33,533 bases of DNA from a virus. A program made the translations under genes and the position numbers. The DNA is taken from IMG/VR virus record IMGVR_UViG_3300031963_009720, positions 1 to 33,533 of that record; one strand, given 5' to 3'. Positions 1 to 6,637 of the stretch are shown in pieces (position 1 is the first letter of the stretch; each line of letters begins with the position of its first letter). Below the pieces are notes generated by a model, which did not search any database, was not told the DNA's origin, and saw only the letters and a program-made list of their open reading frames with translations.

Positions 1-586
1 GATCTCCACCATAGATACGGTTCAATATGTTAACTTCTTGTAATCGTAATAACATGTCGAATCCAGATGTCATAAGGTATGAACCTTGATATCCCATTTG
101 TGCATAGCCAGCTCCACCACCTAAACCAGGTGCTCCTGCAAATCCACCACCCCACGGATTAAATAATCCTGATGTCATCTCTGATGGTGTAAACCATAAA
201 ACCTCGTTTACCTCACGACCTGCAGGTATTTCATAAAGTTGTGTATTTGCGGAAAGGGTAATGTAATCTTTTTTGAGAACCCATGGACCCGATGTTTGAA
301 GACCAACAATCTTTGAATATGCGTACGTGAATTGGTTTTCAAAATCCATTGTTCTTGTTACCAATGCTTTGGCAACAGATTTCTCATCCATATTTAAGTT
401 AACTAAGTTAACCCATTGTGACTCGATCAACCAATCTAAAGTGTATTGTGTATAATCTTGAATTGATAGTTCCATCAAAGAATCCATCATTTCATCCTCC
501 AATTCTACCGAACGTAGAGGGGCACCTAACTGATGTTTGATACGTGTATAAATTCGACCTCTTTCTGGTTCTCCGATTACTGCCAT
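1..586 (-). CDS. Putative neck/connector-type virion structural protein (3' end outside window)
   Basis: The frame is open from an ATG at 586 leftward to the window edge, giving 195 residues with no stop. It begins MAVIGEPERGRIYTRIKHQL. The N-terminal third is predominantly helical and acidic (ELEDEMMDSLMELSIQDYTQ). A middle part reads like a beta-sandwich (VLKKDYITLS...YEIPAGREVNEVLWF), followed by a Gly-rich loop at about residues 142-160 (PWGGGFAGAPGLGGGAGY). I associate this helical-plus-IPAGREVNEV pattern with connector or neck proteins of T4-like environmental phages, but I cannot name the T4 equivalent (gp13 is one possibility). It is the last leftward gene seen, 24 bases after the SOD-fusion gene, and has its own TATTTATA motif only 5 bases before the ATG, so it is probably late. 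Coding status is secure; function is inferred from composition and from the neck genes across the divergent promoter. Confidence 0.6.
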   Translation of the reverse strand, partial: MAVIGEPERGRIYTRIKHQLGAPLRSVELEDEMMDSLMELSIQDYTQYTLDWLIESQWVNLVNLNMDEKSVAKALVTRTMDFENQFTYAYSKIVGLQTSGPWVLKKDYITLSANTQLYEIPAGREVNEVLWFTPSEMTSGLFNPWGGGFAGAPGLGGGAGYAQMGYQGSYLMTSGFDMLLRLQEVNILNRIYGGD

Positions 587-591
587 AATAA

Positions 592-599
592 TATAAATA
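592..599 (-). promoter_or_regulatory. TATTTATA motif before connector-like gene
   Basis: The minus strand reads TATTTATA then TTATT then ATG. This is the same octamer found before sheath, tube, tape measure and other virion genes. A spacing of 5 bases to the start would imply a nearly leaderless transcript if it acts as a -10 element. Promoter activity is inference. Confidence 0.4.
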
Positions 600-610
600 C
601 TTTCTAAAAG

Positions 611-2143
611 TTATTTTATATCGTACAACAAAGCGTCTTTAGGAAACACGAAGTTTCCACCGATGATATTTGGTTTTTTATTGAATATGAGAACATTCTT
701 TCCTTTTTGGAAAATCATCCAATCTGTTGAATATTGTTTGACATTACCTGTACCTGTAAGAATTATCTTATCACCTTTTTCTATTCTATCTTTGAACCCC
801 TTGATTTGTGCGGTGTATTCTTTTCCGTCTACGGTGATTTTTGCGTCGATACCCTTTGTCATATCTTCTTCGTCTCCCAACCCACCAGTTTTAACTGCGG
901 ATCCCGCTCCCAAAAATCTATTGATGATTGCAACTGTAATTTCTTCCCTTTTTTCTCCTGCTGAGTCAGTATCAATCAATGTTCTCATTAAGTTTTGGAA
1001 TGTAGAACTTTCCTTGTCAAATATTCTGAATTTAAAATGGTCTATTGCCTTGTTGAATCTTGTTATTTCTGCAAGTTGTTCGCCTGGCGTCTTACCAACA
1101 AAATCTATCAACGGCTTTTTCGGATCAATAGATTTGATCACCTTATTTATATCGTTAACCAATATACAAAAAGCGTTGTAGTTGGTGTTTAGTTTATTTA
1201 CAACAGATCTACCTGGTGATTCCAAATTATAAACACCGGCCATGTTTCCTTGATTGTCCCTTTCGGCCCAATTTTCTCTGAATACCTCTCTTAATACGTT
1301 GTTGATATTAGCACTGTATTCGTATTTTATCTTTTTGTTTACATTAAACATTACTCTCACAGCTTCAACAAACTCACTAGAACACTTCTCTGATTTTCCT
1401 TCAGATAAAATCTGTTTGAATTTTATAGACTCAGCTAATTTTGTTTCCGTCTTCATCTCATACATTTTTGAAACAAAGTCCCAATTTACCACTTTCCAAA
1501 AATTTGCAATGTACTCGTCTCTTTTGTTTCTGTATTTCAAATAATAAGCGTGTTCCCACAGATCAAGACCCAATAAAGGAAAACCCCCACCTTCAATTAC
1601 ATTCATCAGCGGGTTGTCCTGATTAGGAGTTGACATTATCTTCAACTTGTTTTGACTCGTTAATACCAACCAAACCCAACCTGATCCGAATCTTTCTTTG
1701 GCTATTGTTTCAAACTCTTTTTTGAAGTTGTTGAAATTTTTATATTGTTTTTTGATTTTCTCTTCGAGTTCCCCTTTTAGTTTCATTGGTTTTGGGGATA
1801 ACATATTCCAAAACAATGCGTGATTGAATGCACCACCTGCGTTGTTTCTTATTGTTTTGTCATACTTTGATATCGATTTTATTATCTTCTCCAAATCGAG
1901 ATCGCCGTATTTTTTCTTAGAAAGTGCGTCGTTTAGTTTATCAACATAGCCTTTGTAATGTTTGTTGTAGTGGAAGTTCATCGTTTCTGCGTCGATGAAT
2001 CCTTTGAGGGCTGAGTAAGAATAGGGTAATTTTTCTATTCCTATTTTTTTCATTTCTGTGATTAACAACTTGGTTTCTTCTTGAATGTGTGTTTCTGTAA
2101 TTTGTTTTTCAAGTTGTTCAATCTTCTGTTCTAGTTTATTCAT
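611..2143 (-). CDS. Mn/Fe superoxide dismutase fused to a C-terminal PD-(D/E)XK nuclease-like domain
   Basis: The 510-residue product has a short helical leader (1-35) and then a full Fe/Mn superoxide dismutase domain at about 38-230. All four metal ligands are present: His58 (NFHYNKH), His108 (FNHALFW), Asp194 and His198 (LDLWEHAYY). Tyr66 and the flanking GSGWVWLV and FWKVVNWDF blocks also match. Residues 103-104 are Gly-Gly and Gln175 lies in NQDNPL, the arrangement of Mn-type enzymes rather than the Fe-type Gln in the first domain. Bacterial SODs are about 200 residues, so about 275 extra residues follow. Their last part (about 395-505) has Glu400/401, then GIDAKI (Asp433) and AQIKG (Gln446, Lys448), the spacing of a PD-(D/E)XK active site with a Q-x-K variant. 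The SOD call is firm; the nuclease fold is inference. The preceding TATTTATA motif suggests late expression, so it may be packaged or act late against superoxide. Confidence 0.9.
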   Translation of the reverse strand: MNKLEQKIEQLEKQITETHIQEETKLLITEMKKIGIEKLPYSYSALKGFIDAETMNFHYNKHYKGYVDKLNDALSKKKYGDLDLEKIIKSISKYDKTIRNNAGGAFNHALFWNMLSPKPMKLKGELEEKIKKQYKNFNNFKKEFETIAKERFGSGWVWLVLTSQNKLKIMSTPNQDNPLMNVIEGGGFPLLGLDLWEHAYYLKYRNKRDEYIANFWKVVNWDFVSKMYEMKTETKLAESIKFKQILSEGKSEKCSSEFVEAVRVMFNVNKKIKYEYSANINNVLREVFRENWAERDNQGNMAGVYNLESPGRSVVNKLNTNYNAFCILVNDINKVIKSIDPKKPLIDFVGKTPGEQLAEITRFNKAIDHFKFRIFDKESSTFQNLMRTLIDTDSAGEKREEITVAIINRFLGAGSAVKTGGLGDEEDMTKGIDAKITVDGKEYTAQIKGFKDRIEKGDKIILTGTGNVKQYSTDWMIFQKGKNVLIFNKKPNIIGGNFVFPKDALLYDIK

Positions 2144-2149
2144 ATAAAT

Positions 2150-2170
2150 GGATTATTCTATAAATAATCC
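2150..2170 (-). promoter_or_regulatory. Hairpin carrying the TATTTATA motif before the SOD-fusion gene
   Basis: GGATTATT (2150-2157) is exactly complementary to AATAATCC (2163-2170), with a 5-base loop. On the minus strand TATTTATA occupies 2159-2166, overlapping the loop and one arm, and ends 15 bases before the ATG at 2143. The stem is AT-rich and has no U-tract, so a terminator is unlikely. It may be a promoter with dyad symmetry, or an RNA hairpin near the 5' end. Confidence 0.45.
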
Positions 2171-2179
2171 GTAAGTTCG

Positions 2180-3934
2180 TTATTGTCTACGTTGGTTAAT
2201 TTGTTTCATAATTTCTTCTACTATATCTACATCATTCTTTACATCACCCATCACCGTAGCAATAACTTGTTTTTTCTTATTGAGTATGTCGTAAATGATA
2301 CCTTCTATGGTATTTTCAAATATTGGATAGTAAACTAGTACATTGTTTTTTTGTCCGTATCTATATGCTCTGTCTTCCGCCTGAGAGTGGTCGGACGGTA
2401 AAAATGATAAATCGTTCATGATAACAGCTTCAGCGGCAGTCAGGGTAATTCCCACCCCAGCGGCTTTTATATTACCAACGAACACTTTTACTTTATCATC
2501 ATTTTGGAATTTATCTACACTATTTTGTCTGTCGGGTTTTGACATTGATCCATCTAATCTAACAGCCGCTTTCCCGAAGTGTTGTACAATCTGTTCTAAT
2601 GAGTTTGTGAAGTTACAAAATATAATAACCTTTTTACCTTGTTCTATGATGTTTTCCGCTAATTCAATAGTATTCAAGACTTTCTCATTTGCAATCACTT
2701 GTCTTACCTCAGTTAGTTTGGTGAACTGTACTGTTAGTGATTTACTTTCATCAGGATTTTTTTCGTACCAATTGTAATAGTCACCCATAACTTCCTCATA
2801 TTTTTTGGATTTCAGTCTAAGGTAAACTGGGGTAATAATTTTGTCAGGTAGATCCAACACATTTTCTTTCAACCTTCTTAGGACCATGTTGGATGTCCTG
2901 TCTCTGAGTTCCTCAAGATTGGACGCACCCATAACGTTCCAAACTTTTCTAGCACCAACTTTGAACTGATACCCCTCACAATATCGGATAACATACGCCA
3001 TCCAATTTTTGGCAACAGGAGAATCCACGAGGTTCAAGAGATTATAATAATCTATGGGTCTTGAAGTCATGGGAGTACCAGTCAATAACCAAAGTCTATC
3101 AACTCTTTTTACAAAGTCGTTGATGAGTTTGGTCCTTTGGGCTTGAGGATTTTTAATATAGTGTGCTTCGTCAATAACCACCAAATCAAAACCGGCTCTA
3201 AGAATCTGCGAATCATCTTTCTTTTTAGGGTCATGGAAATTTTTTATAATGTCATAGTTTATGATAACAAAGTCGTGTTCCGTACTGAAGTTCTTACCTT
3301 CGGAAATGTATACCGATCTTTGTGTGTAATTTTCTATTTCTCTTTGCCAGTTAATCTTCAAAGAGGCTGGACAAATAATCAGAATTTTCTTTGCACCTGA
3401 TTCGAGAGCCGCTATAATGGTAGACGTAGTCTTGCCAAGACCCATATCATCCGCCAAAACATAACGTTTATTTTCAACCAACTTTTGGATAGCTTCTTTC
3501 TGATGGTTGAGTGGTGGTCTGTTAGAATATTTTTCATAGTTGATATTAACGTCTTTTACGGTGTGGTCTTTGATCACAGCCGCTTTTGGTAACCAAAATT
3601 CATGGAGAGATTCCGATTCAAAAACTTTACCCCAAATATGGTACGCTTTATCTTTTTCGGCCAATAGTTTTTCAACCCAAACTTTTTCAGGTATTTGAGT
3701 ATAAAGTTTATCGTTAGCTAGTTTCTGTGCGAAATAGGTGTCTAACATTGCCCACTTCTTTGCAACTTTAGGTTGTTTATCGTGGTTATTGATAATGTAT
3801 TCTGATTGACTTCTTGTTGGATAGAACTTTTTGTTGAGTTGGAATTTACGTTTGAGTTCCTGAATATAATTGTTGGAACCTTCGTAGGTTTCCAAAATTG
3901 AAAGTGCTTTAGATTCTATTGATATGTCACTCAT
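2180..3934 (-). CDS. SNF2-family ATP-dependent DNA translocase/helicase
   Basis: The 584-residue protein has two RecA-like lobes of the SNF2 (superfamily 2) type. In order: an N-terminal accessory region (1-135), the Q-motif-like stretch LNHQKEAIQ at 142-150, Walker A ADDMGLGKTT at 161-170, ICPASLKINW at 187-196, DEAH at 255-258, LTGTPM at 284-289, lobe-2 motif IV (VIIFCNFTNS) near 436-445, motif V (GNIKAAGVGITLTAAEAVI) near 487-505, and motif VI DRAYRYGQKN at 521-530. The last is the SNF2 RAxRxGQ arginine-finger motif and distinguishes it from T4 UvsW. It resembles the SMARCAL1/HepA type, which remodels forks or displaces proteins from DNA. Its start overlaps the SET gene stop by 4 bases (ATGA-type overlap), so the two are translationally coupled. 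It could serve replication fork restart or host-protein removal; which is not visible from sequence. Confidence 0.93.
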   Translation of the reverse strand: MSDISIESKALSILETYEGSNNYIQELKRKFQLNKKFYPTRSQSEYIINNHDKQPKVAKKWAMLDTYFAQKLANDKLYTQIPEKVWVEKLLAEKDKAYHIWGKVFESESLHEFWLPKAAVIKDHTVKDVNINYEKYSNRPPLNHQKEAIQKLVENKRYVLADDMGLGKTTSTIIAALESGAKKILIICPASLKINWQREIENYTQRSVYISEGKNFSTEHDFVIINYDIIKNFHDPKKKDDSQILRAGFDLVVIDEAHYIKNPQAQRTKLINDFVKRVDRLWLLTGTPMTSRPIDYYNLLNLVDSPVAKNWMAYVIRYCEGYQFKVGARKVWNVMGASNLEELRDRTSNMVLRRLKENVLDLPDKIITPVYLRLKSKKYEEVMGDYYNWYEKNPDESKSLTVQFTKLTEVRQVIANEKVLNTIELAENIIEQGKKVIIFCNFTNSLEQIVQHFGKAAVRLDGSMSKPDRQNSVDKFQNDDKVKVFVGNIKAAGVGITLTAAEAVIMNDLSFLPSDHSQAEDRAYRYGQKNNVLVYYPIFENTIEGIIYDILNKKKQVIATVMGDVKNDVDIVEEIMKQINQRRQ

Positions 3935-4329
3935 CGGTTCTCTTCCTTAACTCTTTTTATCATGTCCCAATATTCTTCGGACCCGTAGTAAACCAAAATC
4001 TCTTCCCCTTTTTCGATCTCTCTCAATGCGTAGAACTCAAAGGTGTTATTTTCTTTGTTAGATCTCCAAGCGGCACTTGCTTTTTCGCTATGATTATAAA
4101 ACATACCATAACCACCAGAAACTACTTGTTTCTCAGGGTTTCCACCTTGAGGCCAGTTAAATCTATAATCTATTAGAATACGTGATGGATCAGAGTCTTT
4201 CAAGTTGATGTCAACAATGGGACAGATTTCGATCACTTCCCATATTTTGATTTTATTGCTGGCGAACACACCTATCCCGTGTATTGGACTTTTATCCAAA
4301 TATATTTTGGTGGGTGGGTTTATTCTCAT
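3931..4329 (-). CDS. SET-domain protein (predicted lysine methyltransferase)
   Basis: Starting at the ATG at 4329 this is 132 residues. SET signatures are visible: SPIHGIGVFAS near the N terminus (the SAM-binding G-x-G), a central GGYGMFYNHSEKASAAW with the NHS core motif, and the C-terminal REIEKGEEILVYYGSEEYW (the GEE-I-x-x-x-Y motif with the catalytic tyrosine region). There is no pre-SET or Cys-rich post-SET segment, as in small bacterial and viral SET proteins. The frame stays open to an ATG at 4377, but a Bacteroidota-type promoter lies between the two ATGs, so 4329 is preferred. It is first in a two-gene operon with the SNF2 protein, overlapping by 4 bases. The substrate is unknown; candidates are host nucleoid or translation proteins, or phage proteins. 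Confidence 0.85.
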   Translation of the reverse strand: MRINPPTKIYLDKSPIHGIGVFASNKIKIWEVIEICPIVDINLKDSDPSRILIDYRFNWPQGGNPEKQVVSGGYGMFYNHSEKASAAWRSNKENNTFEFYALREIEKGEEILVYYGSEEYWDMIKRVKEENR

Positions 4330-4343
4330 AACAATTTTTAAGA

Positions 4344-4375
4344 CAAATATAATTCTTTCCGATGTATTTATCAAC
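4344..4375 (-). promoter_or_regulatory. Bacteroidota-type promoter for the SET-SNF2 operon
   Basis: On the minus strand GTTG (4372-4375) is followed by a 20-base spacer and TATATTTG (4344-4351), an exact match to the TAnnTTTG -7 element of Bacteroidota. The expected transcript start falls a few bases before the ATG at 4329, giving a very short leader. Confidence 0.6.
4365..4372 (+). promoter_or_regulatory. TATTTATC motif before neck gene, overlapping the divergent promoter
   Basis: TATTTATC ends 5 bases before the ATG at 4378, the same spacing as the motif before the leftward gene starting at 586. It overlaps the -33 region of the divergent SET-SNF2 promoter by one base, so the two promoters may compete. 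Confidence 0.4.
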
Positions 4376-4377
4376 AT

Positions 4378-4890
4378 ATGGATAGACAGGTCCCAATAAC
4401 AAGGTTAGGTAAGTTTTTCGGTGGGGAAGATTTTGCCCTTGATATTGGCATGGGTGAAGAATGGCTTGAGGGTGATTTGAATTTCACATTAGTTTTATAC
4501 AAGGTAGATAAGAAAAAGACTAAGACTGATGATGTTTATGGAGAGGCTCTCGAGGACGGAATTCAATTTTTACCACCTGTAGAGTTTAAGGGTTATGTGA
4601 AAATACTACCTCCTACCAATCAAATGCTTGGTGGATCAAGAATTAACCAATCAGAGCCAGGAAACCTTCAGGTTTCTGTTTATCAACAAACGTTGGACGA
4701 CCTTGAAATTTCAATCGACTTTGGAGATTACATAGGTTATTATGAAACTGAAAGCCGTGTTAGATATTATAGTGTGGTTGATGATGGGAGGGTTAATTCA
4801 GATAATAAACACACTTATGGTGGTTATAAACCGTTCTACAGGACGATACTTGCCACTTACGTAAATGATAATGAATTTAGAGGAATATGA
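4378..4890 (+). CDS. Putative head-closure/neck structural protein
   Basis: The 170-residue product has an N-terminal segment (DRQVPITRLGKFFGGEDFAL), an acidic beta-rich middle with DVYGEALEDGIQFLPPVEF at about 54-70, and a Tyr-rich C terminus. A DVYGE...PPVE-type strand followed by further beta strands is seen in head-closure and neck proteins of tailed phages, and the position, first of three genes before the tail sheath, matches T4 gp14. No firm family match can be claimed by eye. The stop overlaps the next start by 4 bases. The ATG is the only sensible start and sits just after the TATTTATC motif. An alternative is a tail-completion subunit. Confidence 0.55.
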   Translation: MDRQVPITRLGKFFGGEDFALDIGMGEEWLEGDLNFTLVLYKVDKKKTKTDDVYGEALEDGIQFLPPVEFKGYVKILPPTNQMLGGSRINQSEPGNLQVSVYQQTLDDLEISIDFGDYIGYYETESRVRYYSVVDDGRVNSDNKHTYGGYKPFYRTILATYVNDNEFRGI

Positions 4891-5309
4891 TTTATTTAAT
4901 ATCTGAATCACAAGAATCTTTGTTACGTGATAACCTTTTGGGTCAGAAGGTAATGGTGTATTATAATCTACACAAACATACTTTCTCAATTCAGAAAAGT
5001 GGTCTCGTAGTTCTACACGCAGATTTTGTGGTTCTATCAGATGTTGAGTTTCGTGTTAGAAAGGGTGGGAAAGAAAAAGTTAGAAAAGAGAAATCCAAAA
5101 ACGTTCACGCGTTTGTAATCGGTACGTTGGAGGATTATTGTGAATATCCTTGTGAAGAAATTCCGAATTTAGATGGGGGTGATGTTATTTCGTATAACCC
5201 TTATGTAAATGATTCGTTCGTTATAAAATCAACTCAAGAACCAATTTACCAAGCATCACAAGTTGCTTTGGTGAATGGATCAAATAAAATTTATTTATTA
5301 GAACCATAA
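4887..5309 (+). CDS. Hypothetical protein in the neck/tail-completion operon
   Basis: The 140-residue product is not assigned. It starts within the stop of the preceding gene (ATGA overlap) and its own stop shares a base with the next ATG (TAATG), so all three genes are likely translated in series from one late transcript. The sequence is basic in the middle, with a cluster (RVRKGGKEKVRKEKSKN at about 57-73), two cysteines close together (EDYCEYPCEE), and otherwise short beta strands with no signal peptide or membrane segment. The segment MVYYNLHKHTFSIQKSG is a pattern I associate with small conserved T4-like phage proteins of unknown function. Its location suggests a structural or assembly role. 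Confidence 0.7.
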   Translation: MIYLISESQESLLRDNLLGQKVMVYYNLHKHTFSIQKSGLVVLHADFVVLSDVEFRVRKGGKEKVRKEKSKNVHAFVIGTLEDYCEYPCEEIPNLDGGDVISYNPYVNDSFVIKSTQEPIYQASQVALVNGSNKIYLLEP

Positions 5310-6349
5310 TGCCTTTTCCTAAACAAGTAAAAAAACAGATTGATTTAGTTCCTCAGAAAGAGTTACTTGCTCGTAGGGAACAACTCTTGGATTATATTAC
5401 AAGAGATGGAACTTACTTACCTAAGTCTGTTCTTCATGCTGATTTAGATAGAGGTATGTTGGATTTTGTGAAGAACGATTTGGAAACGGTTACTTCAGGT
5501 AAAGTTGTGCCAGTCGTGGATATCATGATTACAACACAGAACTGGGCTCAGTTTACTGAGACTTGGAATTTTTCTGACTTAGATAAGAACGTTAAAGTTC
5601 CTTTCATGACTGTGGTAAGAAATCCTGATGTAAAATATGGATCAAACCCAGCTTTGATTTACAATATCCCCAACAGAAGACAGTATTATTTCGCAACTGT
5701 TCCAACATGGGACGGACAAAGAAAGGGTATGGATATCTACACAATACCTCAACCTGTACCTGTCGATATAATTTACAGCCTTAAGTTCATGTGTAATAGA
5801 ATGCGTGAATTGAATCAATTGAATAAGATTGTAATGCAAAAATTTGCTTCTCGTCAAGCATACACATTTGTTAAAGGGCACTACGTTCCAATAATTCTTC
5901 AGAACGTTTCTAATGAATCAGTTTTAGAATTAGACAAAAGAAAATATTACATTCAAAGTTATGATTTTCTTATGATGGGATTCTTGATTGATGAAGAGGA
6001 GTTCGAAGTGAAACCCGCAATCTCAAGGACCGTACAGTTATTAGAAACAAGTAATTCGAAAAGAAGGAGACCTAAAAGAGTTTATCCTGAAAACGCAACC
6101 GAGTTTCCTTTAACATTCAACTTCGCTGTTGGTGAAAGTGCTTATACCGAGACTTACAATTATACCGCCAATTTCAATTATAGTAGTAATATAAATGTTG
6201 ATAGTTGGGACGTTTATCTGAACGATTATTACTATGGACAAAACGTTTACACTATACAGGTAACTTCAGGAGATGTTGTTCGTTTTGAAATCACTCCTGT
6301 GGATCCTTCGGCACCTTCGTCTTTACTCTATATTGCAAGTCTCGTCTAA
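5309..6349 (+). CDS. Putative tail completion/sheath-terminator protein (gp15-like position)
   Basis: The 346-residue product sits directly before the tail sheath, where T4 has gp15. After a short basic N terminus, residues about 65-230 carry features seen in tail terminator proteins: VPVVDIMITTQNWAQF, a YGSNPALIYNIPNRRQYYF segment, and the amphipathic PVDIIYSLKFMCNRMRELNQLNK helix, which recalls the vPVDIxY...MxxxNxfN pattern in T4-like terminators. LDKRKYYIQSYDFLMMGFLIDEEEFEVKPA follows. A Lys/Arg patch (NSKRRRPKRVYPEN at about 250-263) leads into an extra 80-residue Tyr/Asn-rich beta domain with no T4 counterpart. The function is therefore probably capping the tail tube or sheath at the neck, with moderate confidence. 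Its last 4 bases overlap the end of the antisense small gene. Confidence 0.6.
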   Translation: MPFPKQVKKQIDLVPQKELLARREQLLDYITRDGTYLPKSVLHADLDRGMLDFVKNDLETVTSGKVVPVVDIMITTQNWAQFTETWNFSDLDKNVKVPFMTVVRNPDVKYGSNPALIYNIPNRRQYYFATVPTWDGQRKGMDIYTIPQPVPVDIIYSLKFMCNRMRELNQLNKIVMQKFASRQAYTFVKGHYVPIILQNVSNESVLELDKRKYYIQSYDFLMMGFLIDEEEFEVKPAISRTVQLLETSNSKRRRPKRVYPENATEFPLTFNFAVGESAYTETYNYTANFNYSSNINVDSWDVYLNDYYYGQNVYTIQVTSGDVVRFEITPVDPSAPSSLLYIASLV

Positions 6350-6519
6350 TCTTCCCCGTACAAATCGGTTTTCTCTCTACATTTTTCCATGATTAAATTT
6401 TCAAGGAACTTATAGATTTTCAAACCCCTCTTGTCACAGTATTTTCTCAACCTTTCGTGGGACTCAATAGAGATCTTGATGTTTTTTATCTCTTTCTTTG
6501 TTTTTGACGTTGTTTTCAT
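6346..6519 (-). CDS. Small ribbon-helix-helix-like protein (possible regulator)
   Basis: This 57-residue frame on the minus strand runs from ATG at 6519 to a stop at 6346-6348. The N terminus is very basic (MKTTSKTKKEIKNIKISIES), then a beta-strand-like NIKISIES, a helix HERLRKYCDKRG, a turn, and a second helix IYKFLENLIMEKCREK. That strand-helix-helix order with alternating hydrophobic residues is typical of Arc/CopG/MetJ-type DNA-binding proteins. It is the only leftward gene between the neck and tail genes, and its tail overlaps the end of the terminator-like gene by 4 bases. If expressed, it may bind near the sheath promoter at 6598. There is no clear Shine-Dalgarno or promoter match. Its length and coherent composition make it more likely real than chance, but this is not certain. 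Confidence 0.6.
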   Translation of the reverse strand: MKTTSKTKKEIKNIKISIESHERLRKYCDKRGLKIYKFLENLIMEKCREKTDLYGED

Positions 6520-6597
6520 GGGCAGAAAAAAGGCAGAATTAAATATCCTGATTTACAAATACATATGCGGGAACAAAGATTTTTGTCTTTAATTTAA

Positions 6598-6605
6598 TAT
6601 TTATG
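6598..6605 (+). promoter_or_regulatory. TATTTATG candidate late promoter of the tail sheath gene
   Basis: The octamer ends 32 bases before the sheath ATG at 6638, exactly the same distance as the motif before the tail tube gene. The leader between is A/T-rich and has no Shine-Dalgarno site. The rest of 6520-6597 contains no other feature I can support. Confidence 0.5.
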
Positions 6606-6637
6606 AATAAAATAAATTCAACTAGAACTTTTTAATA

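Noticed and set aside
592-599. T4-type late promoter TATAAATA read on the plus strand
   Set aside because: Read in that direction it would point away from the adjacent gene; the copies consistently precede genes as TATTTATA on the coding strand.
663-1181. 172-residue open frame on the plus strand antisense to the SOD fusion
   Set aside because: It is wholly inside the SOD-fusion gene, hydrophobic from reverse reading of charged helices, and has no motif or leader.
2180-3934. Assigning the helicase as T4 UvsW
   Set aside because: The Walker A ADDMGLGKTT, DEAH and DRAYRYGQ motifs are SNF2-type; UvsW lacks this combination.
4330-4377. N-terminal extension of the SET gene to the ATG at 4377
   Set aside because: A Bacteroidota-type promoter (TATATTTG at 4344-4351 on the minus strand) lies inside the extension, and the extra 16 residues do not belong to the SET fold.
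6556-6577. Bacteroidota promoter for the small antisense gene at 6519
   Set aside because: The nearest match (TGTATTTG) misses the conserved TA, and the TTTG before it is only 10 bases away rather than about 20.
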